Positions 53,710 through 61,263 of a stretch of DNA of 64,000 nucleotides are shown here, one piece after another; position 1 is the stretch's first letter; each line of letters begins with the position of its first letter. Under the pieces are notes generated by a model. That model saw only the letters and a list, made by a program, of their open reading frames with translations, was not told where the DNA came from and searched no databases. A program made the position numbers and the translations under genes. This DNA comes from a virus, in IMG/VR virus record IMGVR_UViG_3300033146_004128, positions 123,665-187,664 of that record; one strand, written 5' to 3'.

Positions 53710-54261
53710 ATGAAAAAAATAGCATTAGTCGTAGGCCACAGGAGTAGAAGCCAAGGAGCCTATGGAGATATGGGTATATCAGAATGGAAGTTCTATAATC
53801 AACTCGTAAAAGAGATAGTTGAAGAAGCAGAAGATGTAGATGTGGAGCTAAAGGTATTTCACAGGAGAGAGAGTGGTCATGGATACACATCCAGAATGAA
53901 GGCACTACACAGAGAAATCGATGCATGGGGTGCGGATATATCTATTGCGCTACACTTCAACGCCTCATCTCATGCAAGTGCAAATGGACATGAGGTGCTT
54001 CACTGTGCTTTCAGTTCCACAAGCGCAAAGTATGCATCGATTATGAACTCTGCATTCACGAAGCACTTGAATAATAGGGATAGAGGAGTAAAGCCAAAGT
54101 CAAGAAAAGATAGAGGTGGTGGATTCCTATGTAGAGGAAGGTCTTATTGTATATTGATAGAACCATTCTTCGCATCTCACCAGCATGAATATATGCCTGG
54201 TCAACGTGCACGAGAGGAACTTATAAACTCATTCATAGAGTTTTTTGATAAGGTATCGTAG
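53710..54261 (+). CDS. Endolysin, N-acetylmuramoyl-L-alanine amidase (Amidase_3)
   Basis: A 183-residue zinc amidase that cuts the sugar-peptide bond of peptidoglycan. I chose ATG 53710, behind CACAGGAGAATAGCA, two bases after the HNH stop. Zinc ligands are H10 (VVGHRSRSQGA), E25 (GISEWKF) and H82 (SIALHFNAS); the catalytic acid is E151 (CILIEPFF). The domain fills the whole protein, with no signal peptide or wall-binding domain, so release needs the holin. It lies more than 13 kb from the holin and spanins and on the other strand. Confidence 0.9.
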   Translation: MKKIALVVGHRSRSQGAYGDMGISEWKFYNQLVKEIVEEAEDVDVELKVFHRRESGHGYTSRMKALHREIDAWGADISIALHFNASSHASANGHEVLHCAFSSTSAKYASIMNSAFTKHLNNRDRGVKPKSRKDRGGGFLCRGRSYCILIEPFFASHQHEYMPGQRAREELINSFIEFFDKVS

Positions 54262-54278
54262 GCAACTGCCTACTACCT
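54251..54278. terminator. Hairpin between convergent genes
   Basis: AGGTA/TACCT plus GTAGGC/GCCTAC form an 11-bp stem broken by a TC bulge, with loop AACT. It covers the endolysin stop and the end of the opposing gene. The plus-strand sequence after it is AT-rich but has no T-run. Probably ends transcripts in one or both directions. Confidence 0.5.
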
Positions 54279-54597
54279 ATTTATTTATAATCTTCTCTAA
54301 TCTCTTCACCCCTCTTTTATAGGACGACTCTGTTCTGTCCTTGACTGACTGAAGATACTTTTGCTTGAACCTCGCCTTAAGGGCCTTCTTTACATTCTTT
54401 GGGCGTGACGATTCTTCTATCTTTGCATACCCATCATCTCTGGTCTTATTGAAAGTTTCTATCTTGGACTTTGCAGCCCTCTTCTTTATGTCCTTCACTC
54501 TAACCTTTGGATCTGCAGACGCTTCCATTAAATACTTATATTTCTTCACGATACGTCTACCTGTTCCTTTTGCTGTCATAGCAGTCTTGTTATGCAT
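54277..54597 (-). CDS. Small basic protein (unknown)
   Basis: A 106-residue, Lys/Arg-rich, helical protein (RIVKKYKYLMEASADPKVRVK; KKALKARFKQKYLQ). Very basic and without a membrane segment, so nucleic-acid binding is plausible. Own promoter at 54621-54649. It is the only minus-strand gene in the right-hand early region. Confidence 0.65.
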   Translation of the reverse strand: MHNKTAMTAKGTGRRIVKKYKYLMEASADPKVRVKDIKKRAAKSKIETFNKTRDDGYAKIEESSRPKNVKKALKARFKQKYLQSVKDRTESSYKRGVKRLEKIINK

Positions 54598-54620
54598 TAT
54601 ACTTCCTTTATTTTTCCAAT

Positions 54621-54649
54621 ATTATAGCTACATTGTCCATGCATGTAAA
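54621..54649 (-). promoter_or_regulatory. Sigma-70-like promoter of the small basic gene
   Basis: On the minus strand TTTACA (54649-54644), 17 bases and TATAAT (54626-54621), inside GCTATAATATTGG, which is shared exactly with the promoter at 38776-38788. Confidence 0.65.
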
Positions 54650-54651
54650 GA

Positions 54652-54690
54652 TGTAAAAACTGCGTAAAAACGGGTATATACTATGTAGGA
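54652..54690 (+). promoter_or_regulatory. Repeated promoter-like element, copy 1
   Basis: TGTAAAAA at 54652, then CGGGTATATACTATGTAGGA at 54671-54690, 19 bases start to start. The 20-base block recurs exactly at 55086-55105 with the same upstream octamer at the same distance. TATACT with the octamer as upstream box suggests a phage early or middle promoter. It lies before the MazG-like gene. Confidence 0.6.
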
Positions 54691-54776
54691 GATTATATCT
54701 TCTCTTTCTGTGCCGATCTGGATCATACATAAGTATTTGATGATCTGAATTAGTCCAAGGCAGAAAGGAGGCATCC

Positions 54777-55010
54777 ATGATGACAGTTGAGCAGCACGAC
54801 ATGATGCGTATGTCGTCAGAGCTTGCAGAACTACAACAAGCTCTAGGAAAGGCTATTCAGTTTGGAGCTGATGATGCTAATCCTGATACAGGCGAAAACA
54901 ACATGGACGCTATACAGAGAGAGATGCTTGACGTCTTATATTTTTGTAAGCGACTTGGTATCAGGGGTGGTATCTATATAGCGTCTATAAGGGGAAAACT
55001 GAGTAATTAA
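54777..55010 (+). CDS. MazG-like nucleotide pyrophosphohydrolase
   Basis: A 77-residue protein with the MazG/all-alpha NTP-PPase signature. E15 and E18 lie in SSELAELQQALGKAIQFG, and E49 and D52 in REMLDVLYFCKRL; these acids bind magnesium. The RFGxDD-like spacer is present as QFGADDANPDTGENN. It would hydrolyse nucleoside triphosphates or alarmones and shift host nucleotide pools. Shorter than typical MazG domains (about 100), so perhaps a minimal form. Ribosome binding site AAAGGAGGC. Confidence 0.75.
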   Translation: MMTVEQHDMMRMSSELAELQQALGKAIQFGADDANPDTGENNMDAIQREMLDVLYFCKRLGIRGGIYIASIRGKLSN

Positions 55011-55066
55011 ACACTCTATTTTGCCCTCAAATACCCCTAAAATAGCCCAAATACCCCCTAAAAAGG

Positions 55067-55105
55067 TGTAAAAATGGCCGTTTTTCGGGTATATACTATG
55101 TAGGA
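55067..55105 (+). promoter_or_regulatory. Repeated promoter-like element, copy 2
   Basis: TGTAAAAA at 55067 and CGGGTATATACTATGTAGGA at 55086-55105, as in copy 1 at 54652-54690. An AAAAATGGCCGTTTTT hairpin lies between the two boxes. It precedes the small membrane protein gene at 55213 and is the nearest upstream promoter for the structured RNA region. Confidence 0.6.
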
Positions 55106-55212
55106 CTATATATCTTACATTTCTTCCCTAAGTAGATAGCTAAGCACCGCATCTATAGGGGATACTGATATGGGAAACCGTATTGGAAACAGCTACCTTT
55201 AAGGAGGATTCA

Positions 55213-55485
55213 ATGGCAAACAAAAACTCATTTAACTTCAAGACTATTCACTTGGCGGCAGTCATCACTGCCCTAATTTTCTCATTCGCTGCAGGCTTTG
55301 TATTTGGAGATGACAACGGATACCACAGGGGATATCATAAGGGTGAAAGTCTCGGTGAAGAACTAGGCATTGTAAAAGGACAGTTAAGTGTCCATACAAT
55401 GTGGGAAACAGCTACTCAGTCCGGAAGTAAAAAGCCGGTAAAAGAAGCTGTTGAGCTAATAGAAACGTATGTCTACAAGATATAA
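55213..55485 (+). CDS. Small membrane protein (unknown)
   Basis: A 90-residue protein starting behind TTTAAGGAGGATTCA. One membrane segment (LAAVITALIFSFAAGFVFG, about 14-32) is followed by a soluble His/Gly-rich then helical part (YHRGYHKGESLGEELG). Likely inner-membrane with its C-terminus outside. Early gene of unknown role. Confidence 0.65.
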   Translation: MANKNSFNFKTIHLAAVITALIFSFAAGFVFGDDNGYHRGYHKGESLGEELGIVKGQLSVHTMWETATQSGSKKPVKEAVELIETYVYKI

Positions 55486-55584
55486 GTTTGTTGCTGCCTG
55501 TCCTAAACATATAGCGAATTTTAGCATATGCAAGGAAACGTATTCTGGAAACAGAGTACACACAAATCACTTAGGAGGTGAACC

Positions 55585-55737
55585 ATGCTTAGAACTATAA
55601 AAGATTACGACAAAATCGTTAAAAAAATGTCATCGGCGCAAGCGAGTAAAGTAACTCAAGAAGAGAGAAGCTTTGTGGAGAGAATACGCAGGGTTGCGAT
55701 GAACAACCCTGACGTCGCCAGAGAGTTCTCTCGATAA
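55585..55737 (+). CDS. 50-residue protein (unknown)
   Basis: ATG behind TTAGGAGGTGAACC, a near-perfect ribosome binding site. The product is a short basic helical protein (KDYDKIVKKMSSAQASK; RSFVERIRRVAMNNP). The last gene before the 1.45 kb gene-free region. Confidence 0.6.
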   Translation: MLRTIKDYDKIVKKMSSAQASKVTQEERSFVERIRRVAMNNPDVAREFSR

Positions 55738-57190
55738 TGGCGTGAGTAGTGTGGTTGTATGTTCTGGGGTCGCACCCCATCCGAGAGGACCTAAACATTC
55801 CGTTCCTGATGAGACGAGAGAATCAGGGCAGTTGGAGCTGCTACCTTCCACTTAGAATATTATTAAGTTATCAAACAGATAGCTTATCGTGTTCTTCTTG
55901 CCTGAGATGGCATACATTCTACAGGAAATGAACTGTAGTACGGCGATTGAAGCCGGGTCGAGTGGAGAGTAATCCTCCTTGACTGATATGCCATGGAGGC
56001 ATAATCTATTGAATCTCCTTCAAAGGGGGCATGGTCTTTTTCTTTTACCATGTGTTAGGTCATTTTCGTTATTAAAAAAAAGAAATATGAGAGTGGGATT
56101 ACTCCTCTCTCTTCCTGGTGCATAGTAGGAGTATATACGTGCCAGGACCAGTGAAACTGGATACCACATTTACGAGCTGAACTAATCGTATCTAAGTGCA
56201 ACAATAGTCGATTTATGAGGCTGCATGTGTTCAGATGTGCAGAGCAACTCAGAGAGAGATCTCGTGGAGTAGCAGCGCCGTGGGTTGGACGTAGGGTGGT
56301 TCCACGGCAGAGAGAGTAGTACAGCGACCTCGTAAGAGAGTGTACAGTTTGGGTGTGAGTCCCATGTTCTAGTGCCAGGTCAAAGAGCAAAATCCTGGCA
56401 ATCCGTAGCAAGACTGCGGAGCAATCAACATGGTGCCATTCCATGCTCTGTACCGCCCATCCTGGCGGTTTATAAATATGGGTCAACGTAGTGGTGCTAC
56501 GGATGAAGTAACGAGAATTAACCACTCTCACATTAGGAACAAGCTTCCCTCACTTATACGTTGAGGTCTGTGTCGCTAGGTGCACTGTAAAGCTCAAATA
56601 CCAAGCTATGTCTATCAGAATAGACAGAAGACAACACATAACAATGTGCTCTGCAACGCAGCCTTAACAGGAGCCGAACTGCGGTATATAAATCAAAATA
56701 GGTCGAGAAGGTATTGACGCTTAAGCGATAGGTCAGTATGGGTCCAACAACGATCTGAAACTCGTATAAAACCAGTCCTCTCATGAGGGCAAGACCATGA
56801 GTGCTTAATGGAGCATTGATGAACTTGCAAGCCTAGCTGGGCTTAAAACGGAGCGCCTACAGTCTATGTGTAGATGAAGCCTATCGTTGGATAGGAAGTG
56901 TTCTCTTGAATGGTGTAGCATAGTCTGCCGAGAGAGAAGGCTCTACATAGCCGGAAGGACCCGGAAGTTAAACCTGCTTGCAGGAGGCGAGCTCACCCTG
57001 AGTATAACTGGCAGTTGTCTTTCATGCAGGATCCGAGCCTAACACCACAGCTTGTGGGAGGCGTTGAAGGTTGTAAAGAATAGCTACCTTAGAGCGAAAA
57101 AGCAAAGGCGGACAGAATTGATCAGCTGTCTAGTGCGAAAATTTTGATCATATAGCACCTAAGAATTGGGCTGCAACACTGGGAGGTGTA
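55738..57190 (+). ncRNA. Large structured noncoding RNA region
   Basis: No plausible gene on either strand for about 1.45 kb: only short frames without ribosome binding sites. The sequence is visibly richer in G+C than its surroundings (bases 56221-56280 hold 33 G/C of 60). It is full of perfect hairpins on the plus strand. Examples are TGGGGT/ACCCCA near 55764, GCCGTGG/CCACGGC (56277/56302), TGCCAGG/CCTGGCA (56373/56394), ACCGCC/GGCGGT (56452/56464), TGTCTAT/ATAGACA (56609/56620) and CCTATC/GATAGG with a GTTG loop (56880/56890). Two long-range helices close domains: TGAGAGTGG/CCACTCTCA (56088/56522) and TAGGTGC/GCACCTA (56577/57155). Size, phage origin and tRNAs 2.4 kb away recall the GOLLD and ROOL giant RNAs, but I cannot confirm membership. 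Confidence 0.65.
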
Positions 57191-57192
57191 TA

Positions 57193-57342
57193 ATGTTTAA
57201 CGGACAATTTTTTAACGGACTATCCATCGCAACAGACAATCCTATGATGATTAAAGATGGGGCTGTGAGATTAGATATTCCAAAGAGCGAGACAGTCAGA
57301 CACTTGATGATGGGTTGGTCTTTCTGGAAAAGAAATGTGTAA
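57193..57342 (+). CDS. 49-residue protein (unknown)
   Basis: ATG at 57193 behind GGGAGGTGTATA, directly after the structured RNA region. The product has a strand-rich start and a final amphipathic segment (HLMMGWSFWKRNV). It overlaps the next small gene by 8 bases. Confidence 0.5.
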   Translation: MFNGQFFNGLSIATDNPMMIKDGAVRLDIPKSETVRHLMMGWSFWKRNV

Positions 57343-57463
57343 GAAGTTCAACGCTGATAAAGCGATGGATAAGGTAGAGTTGTACCTGCTTGCAGGTATG
57401 AAGTATAGTGCTGGGCTGCTTATAGCAGGTCAGGCGATTATGGGAATAATGTCCCTGATCTAA
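57335..57463 (+). CDS. 42-residue hydrophobic protein (unknown)
   Basis: ATG at 57335 with GGAAAAG just before it, inside the end of the previous small gene. After a charged start, LAGMKYSAGLLIAGQAIMGIM forms a hydrophobic helix. Possibly a small membrane peptide. Confidence 0.45.
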   Translation: MCKKFNADKAMDKVELYLLAGMKYSAGLLIAGQAIMGIMSLI

Positions 57464-57472
57464 AAAGGATAT

Positions 57473-57658
57473 GTGGTGAAGGTTTATCACAAGAAAAAGT
57501 TACTCATTGAAGTAACAAAAGCTGATGCGTCTGCGTTCATACGCATTGCAAAGGCGAAAGGTGGTCGAGTAAAATTCGACGACAACTCAGTTACAATACA
57601 AAATGCTGTTGCCTTAAAGGTAGCAGAGGAAGAGTTTTGGGAACTTACCGACCCATAG
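57473..57658 (+). CDS. 61-residue protein (unknown)
   Basis: A GTG start at 57473 (a second GTG follows directly) behind AAAAAGGATAT. The product has a basic first half with beta strands and an acidic helical end (ALKVAEEEFWEL). No family recognised. Confidence 0.55.
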   Translation: MVKVYHKKKLLIEVTKADASAFIRIAKAKGGRVKFDDNSVTIQNAVALKVAEEEFWELTDP

Positions 57659-57660
57659 AA

Positions 57661-57760
57661 TGTGCCGAGCCAGGGCCTAAAGCAAGCTTTCCATTCATGC
57701 CTAGGGCAGATGAGACTTAACCGTCTTGTCTGACCTGGGCTTGGTGGTTGAATTTTTTTT
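57661..57760 (+). ncRNA. Compact structured RNA ending in a U-run (small RNA or terminator)
   Basis: A 10-bp outer helix with one bulge (57665-57674 with 57734-57744) encloses a 9-bp inner hairpin AGATGAGAC/GTCTTGTCT (57708-57716 with 57723-57731, loop TTAACC) and further short pairings. Eight T follow at 57753-57760. It could be an elaborate intrinsic terminator for the upstream transcript or a separate processed small RNA. Confidence 0.6.
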
Positions 57761-57822
57761 AGATTACGTTTTTGGACACCTAAGAAATGGTCCATTTAAC
57801 AAGCAATGACAAAGGAGAAACT

Positions 57823-58392
57823 ATGTCAGAACCAATGAATTACAATATATCAAGTGAGCTCGTGTCGGCTTCAAGCGCACTAAATATGCACGTGGAAGAG
57901 GTCGCTTCAGGAAAGTCTATAGCCGAGTCTTCATACTCTGCTAACCACGCAGTGGAGCACATAAGGGCAGCTATACAGCTTTGCGACGACAAAGATGCGG
58001 TCTCTAGTTTTGCCTACGCTGCGAACAACCTTCTTGAGGACGCAGGACTGGAAATAACTCCGCATGAGAGCATCATAAATATGTACTTTGAAATCATGAC
58101 TGCTGTAAGAGGCATGCTTGAAGTGTCAATAAAAATGCTTGACTTAGAGTATTTGTATGACGGTAGAGATGGGATGGATGTCTTCTTAACAGATGTAGAT
58201 CCAACAGCAGAACTGTGTGTAAAGACATTATCACTAGCAATAGATGAGGTTGGTGTTGCACGCAGACTTCTGTGGAGGGCACGCCTTGTAGTGGACAGAA
58301 GAATGGCTCTAGAGAATGGTTGGGACAAGCTATCATCATCCCGTTGGGAAAGCTTTGACAGGGTAGCAAGAAGAGCAGAGGAAAAAATGTAA
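57823..58392 (+). CDS. Early-region protein of unknown function
   Basis: A 189-residue helical protein. The ATG at 57823 follows AAAGGAGAAACT. It is acidic in the first 150 residues and basic at the end (ARRLLWRARLVVDRRM). No motif. Its stop TAATG is coupled to the next start. Confidence 0.65.
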   Translation: MSEPMNYNISSELVSASSALNMHVEEVASGKSIAESSYSANHAVEHIRAAIQLCDDKDAVSSFAYAANNLLEDAGLEITPHESIINMYFEIMTAVRGMLEVSIKMLDLEYLYDGRDGMDVFLTDVDPTAELCVKTLSLAIDEVGVARRLLWRARLVVDRRMALENGWDKLSSSRWESFDRVARRAEEKM

Positions 58393-58661
58393 TGGAAAAC
58401 ATGACTGTATATGATGTTGAAGAAGCTCAGAAAAGAGGCTGGTGTTGTGCTCCTGTGCTTCATATAGGTGACGTTGCGTTCAAGTTTACTGTTGACGACA
58501 TAGGGAATGGAAAGATGATATACATATCATCGTTCTTTGATGATGTGGATATTCTTCCTATGGAGTCCAGAACAAGAGGGTTCAGGAAAACTGATACAGC
58601 AATAAGATACATAAAGAAAGAACTTAAAATATTCTGCGAGAAAATACTCAAAGAATTATAA
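58392..58661 (+). CDS. Early-region protein of unknown function
   Basis: An 89-residue protein with beta strands in the middle (AFKFTVDDIGNGKMIYISS) and a basic helical end (AIRYIKKELKIF). Overlaps the previous stop by one base. Confidence 0.6.
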   Translation: MENMTVYDVEEAQKRGWCCAPVLHIGDVAFKFTVDDIGNGKMIYISSFFDDVDILPMESRTRGFRKTDTAIRYIKKELKIFCEKILKEL

Positions 58662-58679
58662 TATCGAAAAGGATAACAT

Positions 58680-59000
58680 ATGGATGAAAGAGAAATGCAG
58701 GAAGAAATCAGAGCTTTACGGGCAGAAGTCAGAATGCTTAGAGCACAAGATGTGATGGCAATAAATAATGCCATTAGGGAGATAAAGAGACTCACACAAG
58801 ATAGATTTATGGCGAGTGGAGTGATAATGAGCTTCACTGATTTAAGAGGGAAAGAGCTTGTGGAGCCGGTACTAGTTCAAGACGGATTGTCAGACGATAC
58901 AATATCTTCAATAAAAGATGACCTTGAAAGAACAATGAAAATTCGCCTAGATTATATAGGTGCAGAGAAAACAGTAAAAGGAGATAAAAATGAAATTTGA
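58680..59000 (+). CDS. Early-region coiled-coil protein (unknown)
   Basis: A 106-residue protein with an N-terminal coiled coil (REMQEEIRALRAEVRMLRA). Overlaps the next gene by 11 bases. No family recognised. Confidence 0.6.
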   Translation: MDEREMQEEIRALRAEVRMLRAQDVMAINNAIREIKRLTQDRFMASGVIMSFTDLRGKELVEPVLVQDGLSDDTISSIKDDLERTMKIRLDYIGAEKTVKGDKNEI

Positions 59001-59442
59001 AATAGATGTAGACACAGTAGAGCAGGCAGACATACAATATACAGCACTTCTTGAGGCAGACTCAGCAGAGGATGCAATAAGAAAAGTCAAGGAGGCTATA
59101 GAGGAAGACGGGAGTGCGTTTAATCAGTATGAATGCATACAGACACGTGTAGTAGACACAGAGCGTCTTGATGAATATGGAGAGTCGGTTGAGTGGGATG
59201 AAGGTGACGATACATCATGGGTTGCACGAGAGCACGTTGATTCCAAGCCAAGAATAGCAATCGTTATAGACAAGGGTACACCACTATATGTATTTGCAAG
59301 CCAATTCAAGATAGGTGAGTTTACAGCAGAAGTAGGTATTATAAATTTTGATACCGGTGGCGTTGCTGCAGACGATGAGTTTTGGAGTCTCCAGCAGGAT
59401 GATTCCATGAAGCTAGTATATTCAAGAGAGGAGATAGATTAA
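58990..59442 (+). CDS. Acidic early-region protein (unknown)
   Basis: A 150-residue, very acidic protein, beta-rich, with a short helix (SAEDAIRKVKEAIEED). Its charge might let it mimic DNA, but I see no specific similarity. Shares one base with the next start. Confidence 0.6.
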   Translation: MKFEIDVDTVEQADIQYTALLEADSAEDAIRKVKEAIEEDGSAFNQYECIQTRVVDTERLDEYGESVEWDEGDDTSWVAREHVDSKPRIAIVIDKGTPLYVFASQFKIGEFTAEVGIINFDTGGVAADDEFWSLQQDDSMKLVYSREEID

Positions 59443-59600
59443 TGAGAACGATACTTTTAATAATGGCTATGTTCATTATGGCTAACAGTGAGGCTATGTT
59501 TCCACAGGTTATATGCCCAAAGGGAGAAACATATGTGGTAATATTTGATTCAAATTCAAGCGTCCCAAGACAAGGGTGTATGAAGAAGGAGAAGATGTGA
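59442..59600 (+). CDS. 52-residue secreted or membrane-anchored protein (unknown)
   Basis: Starts in TAATG of the previous stop. Residues 2-14 are hydrophobic (RTILLIMAMFIMA), followed by a small polar part with two cysteines (VICPKG; RQGCMK). Looks like a signal peptide or anchor. Ends in GTGA, overlapping the next start. Confidence 0.45.
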   Translation: MRTILLIMAMFIMANSEAMFPQVICPKGETYVVIFDSNSSVPRQGCMKKEKM

Positions 59601-60073
59601 GTGAGAAAAACCTATTTGGGTATGAGGAAGAGAAGCCCATCGAAAAGAAGATCAAGAAAAAGAGAGCTGAACCAAAATCAAAGTGTGTTGTGTGCGGGAA
59701 GGGATTGTCGGATCCAAGATCAGTTGATGCAGGATACGGACCTGTGTGTATGCACAACCACTATGCAATAGGGCAAGAAAACTATGTTGGTGATCTATTT
59801 ATGTTTGATGAAAAGTTTCAAAGAAGAGTAGCATCATTTGTTATTGACGCCTGGGATGAAAGAACTATACTTATAACAGATTTGGATGACGACGAAGATA
59901 AGCCGTCTGTAACAAATAGTATAGACGAGATCCTGGATAGACTAGGTGTAGACAAGCATGAGAAAAGGGTGGTATGCCTTGGATCCGACAAGATGTATGC
60001 AATGTATAATGGTGTTTGGAAGTTTCTAGGATGGACAGAAGAAGAAGCTAGACTAGCCCTTAGAATAGACTAA
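59597..60073 (+). CDS. Zinc-knuckle protein (DUF6011-like)
   Basis: A 158-residue protein. I use GTG 59597, which has GAAGGAG seven bases upstream and overlaps the previous TGA; a GTG at 59576 is the alternative. The CVVCGKGLSDPRSVDAGYGPVC element is a known small phage zinc-binding module (C-x2-C with a GxGPxC end). The remainder is mixed alpha/beta with an acidic middle (DLDDDEDKP). Function unknown. Confidence 0.65.
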   Translation: MSEKNLFGYEEEKPIEKKIKKKRAEPKSKCVVCGKGLSDPRSVDAGYGPVCMHNHYAIGQENYVGDLFMFDEKFQRRVASFVIDAWDERTILITDLDDDEDKPSVTNSIDEILDRLGVDKHEKRVVCLGSDKMYAMYNGVWKFLGWTEEEARLALRID

Positions 60074-60090
60074 TACAAAAGGAATGCAAA

Positions 60091-60483
60091 ATGAAAACAG
60101 AGTATGTAATACCAACAATGAGTGAGCTTGCGTCAATAGGTAAAGACAATGGTCCAAGAGGTGCAGAGGGGACATCAGAACCGATCTGGTTATTTCAATT
60201 AAGAGAGACATGGATACCTGAGCCGTTGAGGATTGACGAGGAAGAACTTAGCCAGTATGAGTGGGAGATGCTTGAAAGTGGAGAGTATGAATTCGAGTGT
60301 TGGAACACAAAGATGGTATTTTTATCTAGGGAGGAAGCTGAGTCTCACGGAGAAAGCAGATCGTATGAGTATGGAGAGAAGAATGTTGACTGGAGAGTGT
60401 ACTGCATATCACTATGGCAGACATCAGATACAAAGCACATTTTAAGTGCTATTGATACTAAGAATCTAGAAAGGAATAGATGA
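60091..60483 (+). CDS. Early-region protein of unknown function
   Basis: A 130-residue acidic protein rich in Trp and Tyr, behind AAAAGGAATGC. No motif. Its last four bases overlap the next start (ATGA). Confidence 0.6.
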   Translation: MKTEYVIPTMSELASIGKDNGPRGAEGTSEPIWLFQLRETWIPEPLRIDEEELSQYEWEMLESGEYEFECWNTKMVFLSREEAESHGESRSYEYGEKNVDWRVYCISLWQTSDTKHILSAIDTKNLERNR

Positions 60484-60986
60484 TGAATAACAGAAGCCTT
60501 ACGGAGGGTTATATTGTAACCTTTAATCTGATTGTTGCAGAGGGGAAGGAGCTAGTGAATTTAACTCCTCACAATATTTCGGATGAAGAATCAGGGTTTA
60601 GTGCTGGCCCGGTAAGAGGTAAAGACCTACTGAGAATACAGAAGACAAACATTAAGCACGGAACAGTGATGGACTCAAGTATCTACTCTCACATAGAGGA
60701 AGTATATGGAGAGATCCCTGAAGAAAGAAAAGACAGACTATATATCGTAAGCCAAAGAGTAGCTGAAGCACTAGCAATAGATCCTGAGTACAGCAACAGG
60801 AAAGACTTTGTGTACCCGATAAACATACAGCACGAACATGTATACAAAGAGATGACTGATCGATACGGAAAGATTGTCACAGACAGCAAAGGTGATCCGA
60901 TAATGAACAGGATCCAAAAAATAAAGGGATGTAGAGGTTTCGAATTCCCAAGAAGACCAAGAGGATTACAAGATGGTAAAAATTAA
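60480..60986 (+). CDS. Early-region protein of unknown function
   Basis: A 168-residue protein. Either ATG 60480 or 60483 may start it behind AAAGGAAT. Mixed alpha/beta with a basic end (RGFEFPRRPRGLQ). It overlaps the next gene by 14 bases. Confidence 0.6.
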   Translation: MMNNRSLTEGYIVTFNLIVAEGKELVNLTPHNISDEESGFSAGPVRGKDLLRIQKTNIKHGTVMDSSIYSHIEEVYGEIPEERKDRLYIVSQRVAEALAIDPEYSNRKDFVYPINIQHEHVYKEMTDRYGKIVTDSKGDPIMNRIQKIKGCRGFEFPRRPRGLQDGKN

Positions 60987-61263
60987 AGTTGATAAAGGCA
61001 AAAAGAAAAGCATGACTGTAAAACCAGCGGATCTAATAAGCAGTACGCTTGTTGAGATAGTTTCGGATAAACTAGGTAAGGAGGTAACAAATGATTCGAT
61101 ATTGAGTTTTGACGGTAAAAAGGTTGAGTATATTGATGGCGATAGTATAGAGTTCTCTATCCCTGAGAAAGAGCTATTGGAAGTAAGCATATCACAATGG
61201 GCTCAGAAAAAGCTAAAATCACGTGCAAAGCTGAACATCACAGTACTCAAGTCGGGAAACTAA
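60973..61263 (+). CDS. Small early-region protein (unknown)
   Basis: A 96-residue Lys-rich protein with alternating strands and helices (TVKPADLISSTLVEIVSDKLG). It overlaps both neighbours, and the following frame lies at -1 relative to it. Confidence 0.55.
   Translation: MVKIKVDKGKKKSMTVKPADLISSTLVEIVSDKLGKEVTNDSILSFDGKKVEYIDGDSIEFSIPEKELLEVSISQWAQKKLKSRAKLNITVLKSGN

Noticed and set aside
56055-56531. A 158-codon minus-strand frame in the structured RNA region
   Set aside because: Amino-acid composition is odd (many His, Ser, Thr, Leu runs), there is no ribosome binding site, and it lies antisense to a dense set of RNA hairpins.
55738-57190. Group I or group II intron
   Set aside because: No interrupted gene flanks the region, no intron-encoded protein is present, and I could not place the conserved P7 or domain V elements.
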